Below are positions 1 to 5,011 of a stretch of DNA of 5,011 nucleotides, piece by piece. The stretch lies in the NCBI GenBank assembly GCA_031267635.1, contig JAIRYX010000264.1, positions 1-5,011 of the forward strand, written 5' to 3'. A model generated the notes under the pieces. The model did no database searches and had not been told where the DNA came from. It worked only from the letters and a program-made list of their open reading frames with translations. The position numbers were made by a program, and so were the translations under genes. Within the stretch, counting starts at the first letter, position 1. The number at the start of each line of letters is the position of its first letter. Source of the DNA: Planctomycetaceae bacterium (GTDB lineage Bacteria > Planctomycetota > Planctomycetia > Pirellulales > Thermoguttaceae).

Positions 1-81
1 CAATTCCATGATCTCATTCGTGAAATAAGATCACAAAATTTGTTAAACGACATTAAACAGGTTTTGTGCGGAAGTTTGGTT

Positions 82-151
82 ACCGCGAAGGCGACGAAGT
101 CGCGTGAAGGTTTTTAAAATAATCTTTTTTCGCCTTCTTCGTCTTTGCGGT
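82..151. repeat. Imperfect inverted repeat of the CCGCAAAGACG type
   Basis: The left arm begins ACCGCGAAGGCGACGAAG (82-99). The right arm, CGCCTTCTTCGTCTTTGCGG (131-150) followed by T, is its imperfect reverse complement: read on the minus strand it gives ACCGCAAAGACGAAGAAG. About 17 of 21 positions pair. The left arm also contains a tight hairpin on its own, GCGAC-GAA-GTCGC (91-103). The spacer is AT-rich with T runs. From memory, repeats built on CCGCAAAGACGCGAAG-like heptads are scattered between genes in many bacterial phyla; membership of that class is inference. The hairpin followed by TTTTT (111-115) could act as a weak terminator for a gene left of the window, but 7 bases separate stem and T run. 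Confidence 0.5.
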
Positions 152-180
152 GTTTACAATTTATGGATGCGTAATGTGAG

Positions 181-287
181 TTATACTTCTTGCACTTGAA
201 ATTTCGGTTTTCACTGGCGTCGTTATACCGTAAAATCCGGCTTGATCTCCATTCATAAAACCGAAAACTCAAGTGCAAGGAGTATAA
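181..287. repeat. 31-bp inverted repeat upstream of the lipoprotein gene
   Basis: The arm at 181-211 (starts TTATACTTCTTGCACTTGA) and the arm at 257-287 (ends CAAGTGCAAGGAGTATAA) are reverse complements at 28 of 31 positions, separated by 45 bases. The structure could form a large cruciform or RNA hairpin, or it could be a small mobile or regulatory element. Because of the symmetry both arms end in a TATAA-like hexamer pointing outward. No gene lies between the arms. I see no second copy in this window, so mobility cannot be judged here. Confidence 0.65.
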
Positions 288-288
288 T
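283..288 (+). promoter_or_regulatory. Probable -10 box (TATAAT) for the lipoprotein gene
   Basis: A perfect TATAAT hexamer lies 31 bases ahead of the lipoprotein start codon, which would give a short leader of about 25 nt containing the ribosome binding site. No good -35 match is visible 16-18 bases upstream (the sequence there is ACCGAA or CCGAAA), so the promoter would be weak or depend on an activator or another sigma factor. It lies in the right arm of the 181-287 inverted repeat. Confidence 0.4.
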
Positions 289-308
289 CAAAATCCTATT
301 TAAATTAA

Positions 309-314
309 AAGGAG
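309..314 (+). promoter_or_regulatory. Shine-Dalgarno site fixing the lipoprotein start
   Basis: AAGGAG ends 5 bases before the ATG at 320. It selects this ATG over a TTG at 242 in the same frame, which has no such site and whose extra 26 residues would precede a normal lipoprotein signal peptide. Confidence 0.7.
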
Positions 315-319
315 TCCAA

Positions 320-772
320 ATGAAATATCAACAATATCTTGTTTTAGCACTTATTTTTGTGTGCCTGATTGGTTGCAAAAAAATCGATCCGCGTAAAGCG
401 GGACTTGTTCCGGCTGGCGGAACGATTACTTACAACGGCTCGCCTTTGGACGGTGCAACAATCGTGTTTGTGCCGAAAGAATCCAATAAACAAGGCGCGG
501 GCGCACTTTCCGGCGCAGATGGAACGTTTACACTGACTACAATCAGCGACAATGACGGAGCGTTTCCTGTTGAATATTCCGTCTATGTTCTGAAAGAAGA
601 ACCGCTTCAAATCAGCGATGAAGAGCTCATGGAATATTCACGTCAAGGAAAAACGCCGCCGAAGCCCAAAAGTTTAATTCCAATCAAATACACGAATCCC
701 ACCAAACCGATGCTCAACTTCACAATTCCCGTCGCAGGAGATAAAAATCTTCTGATTAAATTGAAAGATTGA
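320..772 (+). CDS. Small lipoprotein with a carboxypeptidase-regulatory-like (transthyretin-type) fold, 150 aa
   Basis: This is an exported lipoprotein of unknown role. Residues 1-19 are a lipoprotein signal peptide: a short N-region (MKYQQ), a hydrophobic stretch (YLVLALIFVC), then the lipobox LIGC with Cys19 as the lipidation site. The mature part has KKIDPR, then GGTITYNGSPLDGATIVFVP (about residues 34-53), GADGTFTLTT and GAFPVEYSVYV, which is the beta-strand rhythm of carboxypeptidase-regulatory/transthyretin-like domains. Small proteins of this layout are very abundant in planctomycetes and often sit beside DUF1559 prepilin-like genes; that is family knowledge and such a neighbour is not in this window. 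A Pro/Lys-rich stretch (GKTPPKPKSLIPIKY) precedes the final strand and the tail LLIKLKD. The frame is intact. No clear terminator follows: only an A/T run near 801-811. The class is confident; a specific function is not known to me. Confidence 0.88.
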   Translation: MKYQQYLVLALIFVCLIGCKKIDPRKAGLVPAGGTITYNGSPLDGATIVFVPKESNKQGAGALSGADGTFTLTTISDNDGAFPVEYSVYVLKEEPLQISDEELMEYSRQGKTPPKPKSLIPIKYTNPTKPMLNFTIPVAGDKNLLIKLKD

Positions 773-1310
773 ACCCGTGTGTCAAAATTAATATCAGAGA
801 AAAATTTTTTTGATTATTTCGCGTTTGGGGGCTTTATTGGCTACTAAGGGAATTTTATAAATAAGGGCTGTAGTTACCCAGTTGCTGTGCGGACTTATTT
901 GGCTTGGAACACTGAATCGTTACAGTATTTTACAAATCAATCCCTCCCCAAAATGTGAAATAAGCCAAAAATCTGATTATTTCATTTTTTGAGGACAATA
1001 TTTGAAAACGCAATAGAAAACGATGACGTCAGTTTCCCAAGCCAAATAAATTCACACTGGGCAACTGCATTGTTACCCGAACGGCTTTACCATTTCAGCC
1101 CTTATTTATTAAGTTTCCCTTAGTAGCTAACAAAGCCTCCGATATGCGCCCTTATGGGAACTTTCCAAAACCTCCCTAAAATATTCACAAGCCCTTATTT
1201 TGCAACGGTAGAATTTGCTGAAAGTGAGGTTTTTAGAAGTTCCCTATAGTACGAAGTTTCTCAATTTCCCTTGATATGAAAAATGTCAAGTGAAATTTCG
1301 TGGCTTTGTA
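773..1310. other. Intergenic repeat-rich region, no credible intact gene
   Basis: Nothing in either strand here looks like a conserved protein. The stretch holds the palindromic element at about 815-1155. A smaller inverted repeat follows it: GGGAACTTTCCAAAACCTCCC at 1156-1176, with the tail of its imperfect complement (17 of 21) at 1224-1245. A further AGCCCTTATT decamer lies at 1190-1199. The rest (1246-1310) is AT-rich with no recognisable feature. Confidence 0.6.
815..1155. repeat. Long imperfect palindromic element, copy 1
   Basis: The outer arms 827-870 and 1096-1140 are reverse complements over about 44 bases; both contain GCTACTAAGGGAA and AATAAGGGCTG when read in one direction. Inner arms 878-907 and 1037-1066 share CAGTTG and TTATTTGGCTTGG. 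The centre is a hairpin, TGAAATA (956-962) with TATTTCA (978-984). The right arm alone carries an extra block of about 28 bases with TTACCCGAACGGCTTTACC (1073-1091). That block recurs at 4137-4155 and, inverted, at 4332-4350. The right end, GCGCCCTTAT (1146-1155), also recurs at 4210-4219, which helps set the boundary; the left boundary is approximate. There is no open frame for a transposase, so this is a non-autonomous or structural repeat. Confidence 0.75.
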
Positions 1311-1420
1311 GTAGTTACCCAGTTGCCGTGCGGACTTCTTTGGCTTGGGGAACTGAATCGTTACAGTATTGTATAAATCAATCCTTCCCCAAAAGGTGAA
1401 ATAAACAAAAAAATTTCACC
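1311..1420. repeat. Partial copy of the element's left half (direct repeat of 870-971)
   Basis: 1311-1412 aligns without gaps to 870-971 with 11 mismatches in 102 bases by my count, an offset of 441. It begins GTAGTTACCCAGTTG in both copies. This copy stops at a hairpin made of GGTGAAAT (1395-1402) and ATTTCACC (1413-1420), the counterpart of the central hairpin of copy 1, with different stem bases that still pair. The second half of the element is missing; the sequence then passes into the coding-like remnant. Confidence 0.8.
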
Positions 1421-1626
1421 ATGAACGGTTACCCTATCTCACTGTCCCATTTGTCCCTAGCGCTTCCATTCCCGCTTTCTCTTCCCCGAATTTTTTTGAC
1501 CCCGAAGCTCTTGTTTTTCGTGATGTGTTTGAGTATACTCTTGACGTGTATGTTGCGTTTCCTTCGGATGCTGAAGCCGAAAAACAATCCTCTCATGAAC
1601 AATCTTTTTTATGGCGAGGATCTTAA
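1405..1626 (+). pseudogene. Probable C-terminal remnant of an unidentified gene
   Basis: The frame open from 1405 to the TAA at 1624-1626 has no ATG and no plausible alternative start, yet its later part reads like a real protein: NFFDPEALVFRDVFEYTLDV, then YVAFPSDAEAEKQ and finally HEQSFLWRGS. Acidic, aromatic and small residues are balanced, unlike the Leu/Ser-rich readings of the other frames. The first part lies in the repeat at 1311-1420, so the original 5' part of the gene may have been lost to, or separated by, that repeat. The stop is 54 bases before recG and in the same frame, so the old gene may once have been directly upstream of it. An ATG at 1421 opens the next frame, which could join this one by a slip on the T7 run at 1491-1497. 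I do not recognise the family. It could also be chance. Confidence 0.4.
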
Positions 1627-1680
1627 ATTTTTAATCATAGAAAACCCTGCGATCAATTTTCCCTTGATTTAATAACACTC

Positions 1681-4014
1681 ATGTCAGAACCGGAAGACGA
1701 TTACAATTGGAACCACATTGCGGCGAAAGAAACGGATTTCACGTCGTCTTTTGCGAATGATTTTGACGGCGATGTTATGATGCCGGATGAATTGTTAGAG
1801 GAGATTGCGAAAAGCCGTGAGAATAATGTTACTTCTTCTCCAGCGACAAACCATGTCGGCGTAAGCGGCGATGTTCCCTCGTGCGACGCGGATTCTTACG
1901 TTCATAAAACATATCGGCGCAATCTGCCGCAGCTTTCCGACGAATTGACGTATTTAAAAGGCGTCGGACCGCAACGGGCGGAGTTGCTGTTCAAACTCGG
2001 TATTCGGCGTGCGGCGGATTTATTGTTTTACTTTCCTCGCGATTATGTGGATTTAACTGATCGACGAAGTGTCGAGGAACTTGCGGAAGGTGAAATACAA
2101 ACGGTACAGGGGGTGATTGATTCCGTGGAACGCAAACAAACGCGGCGAGGAACAATGCTTGCGATGGGAATGGTTTGCGAAGGCGGCGGATATATTCGTG
2201 CGTTTTGGTTCAATCAATTGTATCTCGTTGAACAAATGGCGTCGGGACGGCGTTTGTTGCTTACCGGCAAGCCGAAATGGGATCAAAATAACTATTGGGC
2301 TTTCATGCATCCGAAACTGACGTACCTTGCCGACGATGAAGCCCCGGACCAAGCCCTCGAACCGATGTTGCCGGTTTATCCGTTGACGGAAGGTTTGCAA
2401 CAACATCATTTGCGGAAGATCCTACGAAATGCGCTGCCGCCGTATGTGCCGCTACTCGATGAAGTCTTTCCCGAATCGTTCTTGCAACAACATAATCTTC
2501 CTCCGATCCATGACGCGGTTCGGCAAATTCATTTTCCAAAATCCGGTCAGGAAGCGGCGGTGGCGCGGCGGCGGTTTATTTTTCAGGAATTATTTATTTT
2601 GCAAGCGTCGCTTGCGATTCGGAGATTGCAACATCAAACGCGCTTGAAAGCGCCGGTTCTTGAAATTTCGCCGAAAATCGATACTCGCATTCGAAAGTTG
2701 TTTCCGTTCGCGTTGACCGAGTCACAGGAAAACGTCATTCGTGAAATCGCCGCCGATATGCGGCAACCGATTCCGATGAACCGTTTGTTACAAGGCGATG
2801 TGGGAAGCGGAAAAACGGTTATTGCGGTTTATGCGATGTTGTTAGCGGCGGCGCACGATTATCAGGCGGTTTTTATGGCTCCGACAGAAGTGCTGGCGCG
2901 TCAGCATTTGCGGACATTGCGGCGGATGTTAGAGCAAAGCCGTGTGAAAATTGCCGAACTTTTTGGTGGTCAAAAATCATCCGAACGCGCACAAACGCTT
3001 GCAGAGATTGCATCGGGCGACGCAAAAATTATTGTCGGAACACAGGCGATTATTGCTAATGAAATTGATTTTCATCAACTTGGGGTCGTGGTGATTGACG
3101 AGCAACATAAATTCGGCGTGCGTCAGCGCGCTCAATTAAAAATCGGTGCGAACTTCGATCCGCATTATCTTGTGATGACTGCGACGCCGATTCCGCGAAG
3201 CGTAACGATGACGTTGTTCGGCGACCTCGACGTATCAATGATGAATCAACTGCCGCCCGGACGACAAAAGATTTCGACTTATCTTGCCATGCCGGAGCAG
3301 CGAGGACAATGGTGGGAATTTGTCCGCAAAAAATTACGGGATGGACGGCAGGCGTACGTCGTTGTGCCGCTTGTGGAAGAGTCGGAACAATTCGACGCGC
3401 ACAACATTCAACAAACGACGCAAACGTTGAAGAGCGGGGAATTGAAAGATTTTTCATTAGAAATGCTGCACGGCAGAATGTCTAACGATGAAAAAGAGCG
3501 GATCATGTACAATTTCCGCACCGGCGAAACGCAGGTACTTGTCGCAACGTCCGTGATAGAAGTCGGCGTGGACGTGCCGAATGCGACGCTGATGACGATT
3601 GAAAACGGCGAGCGTTTCGGATTGGCTCAGCTTCATCAGCTTCGTGGACGAATCGGACGCGGCAGTTATCCCAGTTTTTGCGCGGTATTTTCCGAGCAAG
3701 CTTATCAGCCGCAACATGAAGATTCACTCAAACGGCTCAAAGCGTTTGCGGAAACGACCGACGGATTCAAACTTGCCGAAACCGATTTTGAGTTACGCGG
3801 CCCCGGCGAATTATTCGGTACGCAGCAGCATGGTTTACCGCCATTCCACATCGCTGACCTTGCCCGCGATAAAACAATCTTGCTTGAAGTCCGCCAAATT
3901 GCGACAGAATTAGTACGCAACGATCCTGGACTTTCGCTACCGGAACACGCCAAAATCCGCAAACAAATTCTCAACCGATACGGCAAATCGCTTGAACTTG
4001 GGGATGTAGGATGA
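1681..4014 (+). CDS. recG: ATP-dependent DNA helicase RecG, 777 aa
   Basis: RecG is a cytoplasmic superfamily 2 helicase that remodels stalled replication forks and branch-migrates Holliday junctions and D-loops. After a variable acidic region (1-80), the conserved N-terminal part starts near NLPQLSDELTYLKGVGPQRA (81-100) and includes FYFPRDYVDL. The OB-fold wedge domain, which binds the branch point, spans about 135-225. Helicase motifs are all present: Walker A QGDVGSGKT (371-379), Ia MAPTEVLARQH (399-409), Walker B DEQH (473-476), III TATPIPRS (500-507), IV LHGRMS (596-601), V LVATSVIEVGVDVP (620-633) and VI QLRGRIGRG (653-661). The TRG element ELRGPGELFGTQQHG (704-718), which couples ATP hydrolysis to translocation, follows. 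E. coli RecG has 693 residues; the excess here is nearly all N-terminal. The ATG at 1681 has no Shine-Dalgarno site; ATGs at codons 33 and 34 are alternatives without one either. Repeat-rich DNA lies on both sides, so it is probably transcribed alone. Confidence 0.98.
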   Translation: MSEPEDDYNWNHIAAKETDFTSSFANDFDGDVMMPDELLEEIAKSRENNVTSSPATNHVGVSGDVPSCDADSYVHKTYRRNLPQLSDELTYLKGVGPQRAELLFKLGIRRAADLLFYFPRDYVDLTDRRSVEELAEGEIQTVQGVIDSVERKQTRRGTMLAMGMVCEGGGYIRAFWFNQLYLVEQMASGRRLLLTGKPKWDQNNYWAFMHPKLTYLADDEAPDQALEPMLPVYPLTEGLQQHHLRKILRNALPPYVPLLDEVFPESFLQQHNLPPIHDAVRQIHFPKSGQEAAVARRRFIFQELFILQASLAIRRLQHQTRLKAPVLEISPKIDTRIRKLFPFALTESQENVIREIAADMRQPIPMNRLLQGDVGSGKTVIAVYAMLLAAAHDYQAVFMAPTEVLARQHLRTLRRMLEQSRVKIAELFGGQKSSERAQTLAEIASGDAKIIVGTQAIIANEIDFHQLGVVVIDEQHKFGVRQRAQLKIGANFDPHYLVMTATPIPRSVTMTLFGDLDVSMMNQLPPGRQKISTYLAMPEQRGQWWEFVRKKLRDGRQAYVVVPLVEESEQFDAHNIQQTTQTLKSGELKDFSLEMLHGRMSNDEKERIMYNFRTGETQVLVATSVIEVGVDVPNATLMTIENGERFGLAQLHQLRGRIGRGSYPSFCAVFSEQAYQPQHEDSLKRLKAFAETTDGFKLAETDFELRGPGELFGTQQHGLPPFHIADLARDKTILLEVRQIATELVRNDPGLSLPEHAKIRKQILNRYGKSLELGDVG

Positions 4015-4033
4015 GGAATGTTTCTGAAAATTT

Positions 4034-4058
4034 CGCATTGCGTTTTTTAAGCAATGTG
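4034..4058 (+). terminator. Weak hairpin after recG, possible terminator
   Basis: CGCATTGC (4034-4041) pairs with GCAATGTG (4051-4058), eight pairs with one G-U, around a nine-base loop GTTTTTTAA. It starts 20 bases after the recG stop. The T run is in the loop, not after the stem, so it is not a classical intrinsic terminator. Confidence 0.25.
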
Positions 4059-4116
4059 TATTGTTCATTATATTCCCAAAGTAACTATATTCATTGCCCT
4101 GTGCGTGTTTAGCGGA

Positions 4117-4437
4117 TTTATTGGGCACCTGCATCATTACCCGAACGGCTTTACCATTGCAGCCCTTATTTATCAAGTTTCCTTTAGTAGCTGGAATTGC
4201 ACCAACTATGCGCCCTTATTCTTCATTCTTCATTCATCTGTTTTGATAACAATCCATGATCTAAAAAATAAGGGCGAGTTTGGGAGGGCTGTGTTGGCTA
4301 CTAAGGGAACTCGATAAATAAGGGCTGCAATGGTAAAGCCGTTCGGGTAATTGCAATGGTAAAATTTTTCGGGTGAGGATTCAGTTGCCGTTGCGGATTG
4401 ATTTGAGCAACTGACGCCATAGTTTTCTATTGCGTCT
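4117..4437. repeat. Two partial copies of the palindromic element, tail to tail
   Basis: The left arm 4136-4220 and the right arm 4266-4351 are reverse complements. The inner core pair (4136-4192 against 4296-4351) matches at about 54 of 57 positions, including TTACCCGAACGGCTTTACCA and its complement. The 46-base loop (4221-4266) includes CTTCATTCTTCATTCAT. On the same strand the left arm matches the right arm of copy 1 (1057-1155). The right arm and its continuation to 4437 match the reverse complement of 1010-1140, ending with ACTGACGCCATAGTTTTC and TATTGCG. The order of parts is thus turned inside out relative to copy 1, as expected if two partial elements meet by their outer ends. Confidence 0.75.
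4325..4377. repeat. Tandem duplication of a 26-27-bp block within the repeat
   Basis: CTGCAATGGTAAAGCCGTTC with GGGTAAT (4325-4351) is followed directly by TGCAATGGTAAAATTTTTCG with GGTGAG (4352-4377). The two units share TGCAATGGTAAA and TTCGGGT. Copy 1 has only one such unit, so this is a local duplication in this copy. Confidence 0.6.
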
Positions 4438-4441
4438 AGTA

Positions 4442-4548
4442 GACCTTTTCTCTAACTTCATATCAGGTTATTTAGGCAAAACAGGTGAATACAAAATAAC
4501 TGTTTTTTGAATAGTGTTCGGTCTATTGATAGGGTTAGAGAAAAGGTC
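4442..4548. mobile_element. Small MITE-like element with 15-bp terminal inverted repeats
   Basis: GACCTTTTCTCTAAC (4442-4456) and GTTAGAGAAAAGGTC (4534-4548) are perfect reverse complements at the ends of a 107-bp unit. TAGTA stands directly on each side (4437-4441 and 4549-4553), which fits a 5-bp target duplication. The interior is AT-rich with no coding potential. The pairing and flanks are seen directly; that this is a transposon-derived miniature element is inference. The ends could be set one or two bases differently because TAGAC/GTCTA is itself symmetric. An alternative is a long hairpin RNA or a bidirectional terminator. Confidence 0.55.
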
Positions 4549-4673
4549 TAGTATATTTTGCTTGGGTGACTGACTAGATACTAATATTCTGCATATTATT
4601 TTGCTCATTTTAATATCTTTTTATCAAATTTACGAGTTTTGGGGCTTTTCTCTTGATACTTTTTAATTTTCTC

Positions 4674-4702
4674 TTGACTTTTGAGGGGAAATTGTGTCAA
4701 AT
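4674..4702 (+). promoter_or_regulatory. Probable sigma-70-type promoter for the pilin-like gene
   Basis: TTGACT (4674-4679, five of six to consensus) is followed after 17 bases by TCAAAT (4697-4702, four of six). Transcription would begin near 4709, giving a leader of about 70 nt. The -35 lies in the second of two 11-bp direct repeats, TTTTCTCTTGA (4646-4656 and 4667-4677), spaced 21 bp apart. Confidence 0.4.
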
Positions 4703-4718
4703 ATTAATGAGGGGCAGT

Positions 4719-4732
4719 CTCGATATATCGAG
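4719..4732. promoter_or_regulatory. Perfect 14-bp palindrome CTCGATATATCGAG, possible operator
   Basis: The palindrome lies about 10 bases past the predicted transcription start and 32 bases before the ribosome binding site. Its position suits a dimeric repressor site, but it matches no operator I can name. Confidence 0.25.
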
Positions 4733-4764
4733 TACAGCAGAGGGCATTTTAAAATCCAGACGAC

Positions 4765-4769
4765 GGAGG
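4765..4769 (+). promoter_or_regulatory. Shine-Dalgarno site fixing the pilin-like start
   Basis: GGAGG lies 8 bases before the ATG at 4778. It supports that start over any later one and so supports the long 32-residue leader of the product. Confidence 0.7.
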
Positions 4770-4777
4770 TCTATCTC

Positions 4778-5011
4778 ATGTCACGGAATCGTTTTTATCA
4801 TTTGGGTTATTCGGTACATCAGAAGCCATTGTGCCGTAAATTGTTGCGTCAAACACTACCTCATCGGTCAGGTTTGACGCTGGTGGAAATTTTGGTCGCG
4901 GTAACGCTGATGATCGTGATTATGTTGGCGGTTGTTCAGGTGTTCTCTTATGTCGGCAGAACAATCAATAAAAATCAAAACGCGATGATCATTTCCGGTC
5001 GGCTTCGAGCA
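4778..5011 (+). CDS. Prepilin-type N-terminal cleavage/methylation protein (pseudopilin-like), 5' part only
   Basis: The first 78 codons are present and the gene continues past the window. Residues 1-32 form a long basic leader ending HRSG. The type IV prepilin signature GLTLVEILVAVTLMIVIML follows (32-50): prepilin peptidase would cut after Gly32 and methylate Leu33, and Glu37 is the conserved +5 glutamate used in filament assembly. The hydrophobic helix runs to about residue 57 (VVQVF) and then into a polar, amphipathic continuation (RTINKNQNAM...GRLRA). This places the product in the inner membrane as a subunit of a type II secretion-like or type IV pilus-like pseudopilus. Planctomycetes carry many such genes, and the helix style resembles minor pseudopilins rather than DUF1559 proteins, but the missing C-terminal part would decide this. 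The leader is longer than the usual 6-25 residues. A good ribosome binding site supports the start. Confidence 0.88.
   Translation, partial: MSRNRFYHLGYSVHQKPLCRKLLRQTLPHRSGLTLVEILVAVTLMIVIMLAVVQVFSYVGRTINKNQNAMIISGRLRA

Larger units (their letters stand above)
4015..4777. other. Intergenic region with repeats and a promoter region, no credible gene
   Basis: About 760 bases separate recG from the pilin-like gene. In order they hold a weak hairpin, two partial copies of the palindromic repeat family (about 4100-4437), a 107-bp inverted-repeat element (4442-4548), a very AT-rich stretch (about 4575-4640) in which I see nothing specific, and the probable promoter and leader of the next gene. 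Open frames crossing this region run through the repeat arms and have no recognisable protein character. Confidence 0.6.

Noticed and set aside
9..33. TGATCT/AGATCA hairpin at the left edge
   Set aside because: A six-base stem with a 13-base loop in AT-rich DNA is expected by chance, and the upstream context is missing.
242..319. Upstream TTG start extending the lipoprotein by 26 residues
   Set aside because: It lies in the inverted repeat, has no Shine-Dalgarno site, and would bury a normal lipoprotein signal peptide.
344..610. Minus-strand frame inside the lipoprotein gene
   Set aside because: Shadow of a well-supported gene, with Cys/Arg-rich content and no family features.
795..815. Terminator after the lipoprotein gene
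   Set aside because: Only an A run followed by a T run; no GC-containing stem.
815..1420. CRISPR array
   Set aside because: The repeats are long, few, palindromic and unevenly spaced; no short repeats with unique spacers and no cas genes.
1421..1672. 83-codon frame beginning MNGYPISLSHLSLALPF
   Set aside because: No ribosome binding site, starts directly at a repeat hairpin, and its Leu/Ser-rich content looks like a shifted reading of the better coding frame at 1405-1626.
2053..3986. Several frames on both strands inside recG
   Set aside because: All are shadows of recG, whose motifs are complete from end to end.
4054..4317. 87-codon frame starting MCIVHYIPKVT
   Set aside because: It runs through both arms of the inverted repeat, so its length is set by repeat sequence; no protein character or ribosome binding site.
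815..4437. recG as cargo of a composite transposon
   Set aside because: The flanking repeats are partial, differently arranged, and lack a transposase or defined ends; recG is a core gene and shows no sign of transfer.
4653..4877. 74-codon frame with a TTG start overlapping the pilin-like gene
   Set aside because: It covers the promoter and leader and then reads the pilin-like gene out of frame; the pilin frame has a strong family signature.

Overview
The window looks like a stretch of a planctomycete chromosome (Planctomycetota, probably a moderate-GC lineage). The best clue is the small lipoprotein at 320-772. Its opening after the lipobox (GGTITYNGSPLDGATIVFVP) is a layout I associate with the very numerous short planctomycetal lipoproteins. 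A start of a prepilin-like (pseudopilin) gene at the right edge and a recG with no visible Shine-Dalgarno site fit the same picture. The assignment rests on protein style, not on a marker gene, so it is moderate.

Layout. 1-319: non-coding DNA with an imperfect inverted repeat of the 'CCGCAAAGACG' kind (82-151), then a 31-bp inverted repeat (181-287) whose right arm carries a consensus TATAAT just ahead of the lipoprotein gene. 320-772: lipoprotein gene, plus strand. 773-1420: about 650 bp without a credible intact gene, mostly a long palindromic repeat (about 815-1155) and a second, partial copy of its left half (1311-1420). 1405-1626: an open frame without a start codon that reads like the C-terminal end of a real protein; I treat it as a gene remnant. 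1681-4014: recG, complete, plus strand. 4015-4777: about 760 bp holding two more partial copies of the same repeat family arranged tail to tail (about 4100-4437), a compact 107-bp element with 15-bp terminal inverted repeats and a possible 5-bp target duplication (4442-4548), and a likely promoter region. 4778-5011: the 5' end of a prepilin-type gene that runs off the window.

The three coding genes do not form an obvious pathway. The lipoprotein is an envelope protein of unknown role, RecG is the branch-migrating helicase of recombination and fork repair, and the last gene encodes a type IV pilin/type II secretion-like pseudopilin. Each is separated from the next by several hundred bases of repeat-rich DNA, so they are probably separate transcription units.

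The most notable content is the non-coding DNA. A palindromic repeat family sits on both sides of recG, seven copies of a GCCCTTAT-centred decamer mark its arms, and a second small inverted-repeat element abuts it. I see no CRISPR array, tRNA or rRNA, and no transposase gene.
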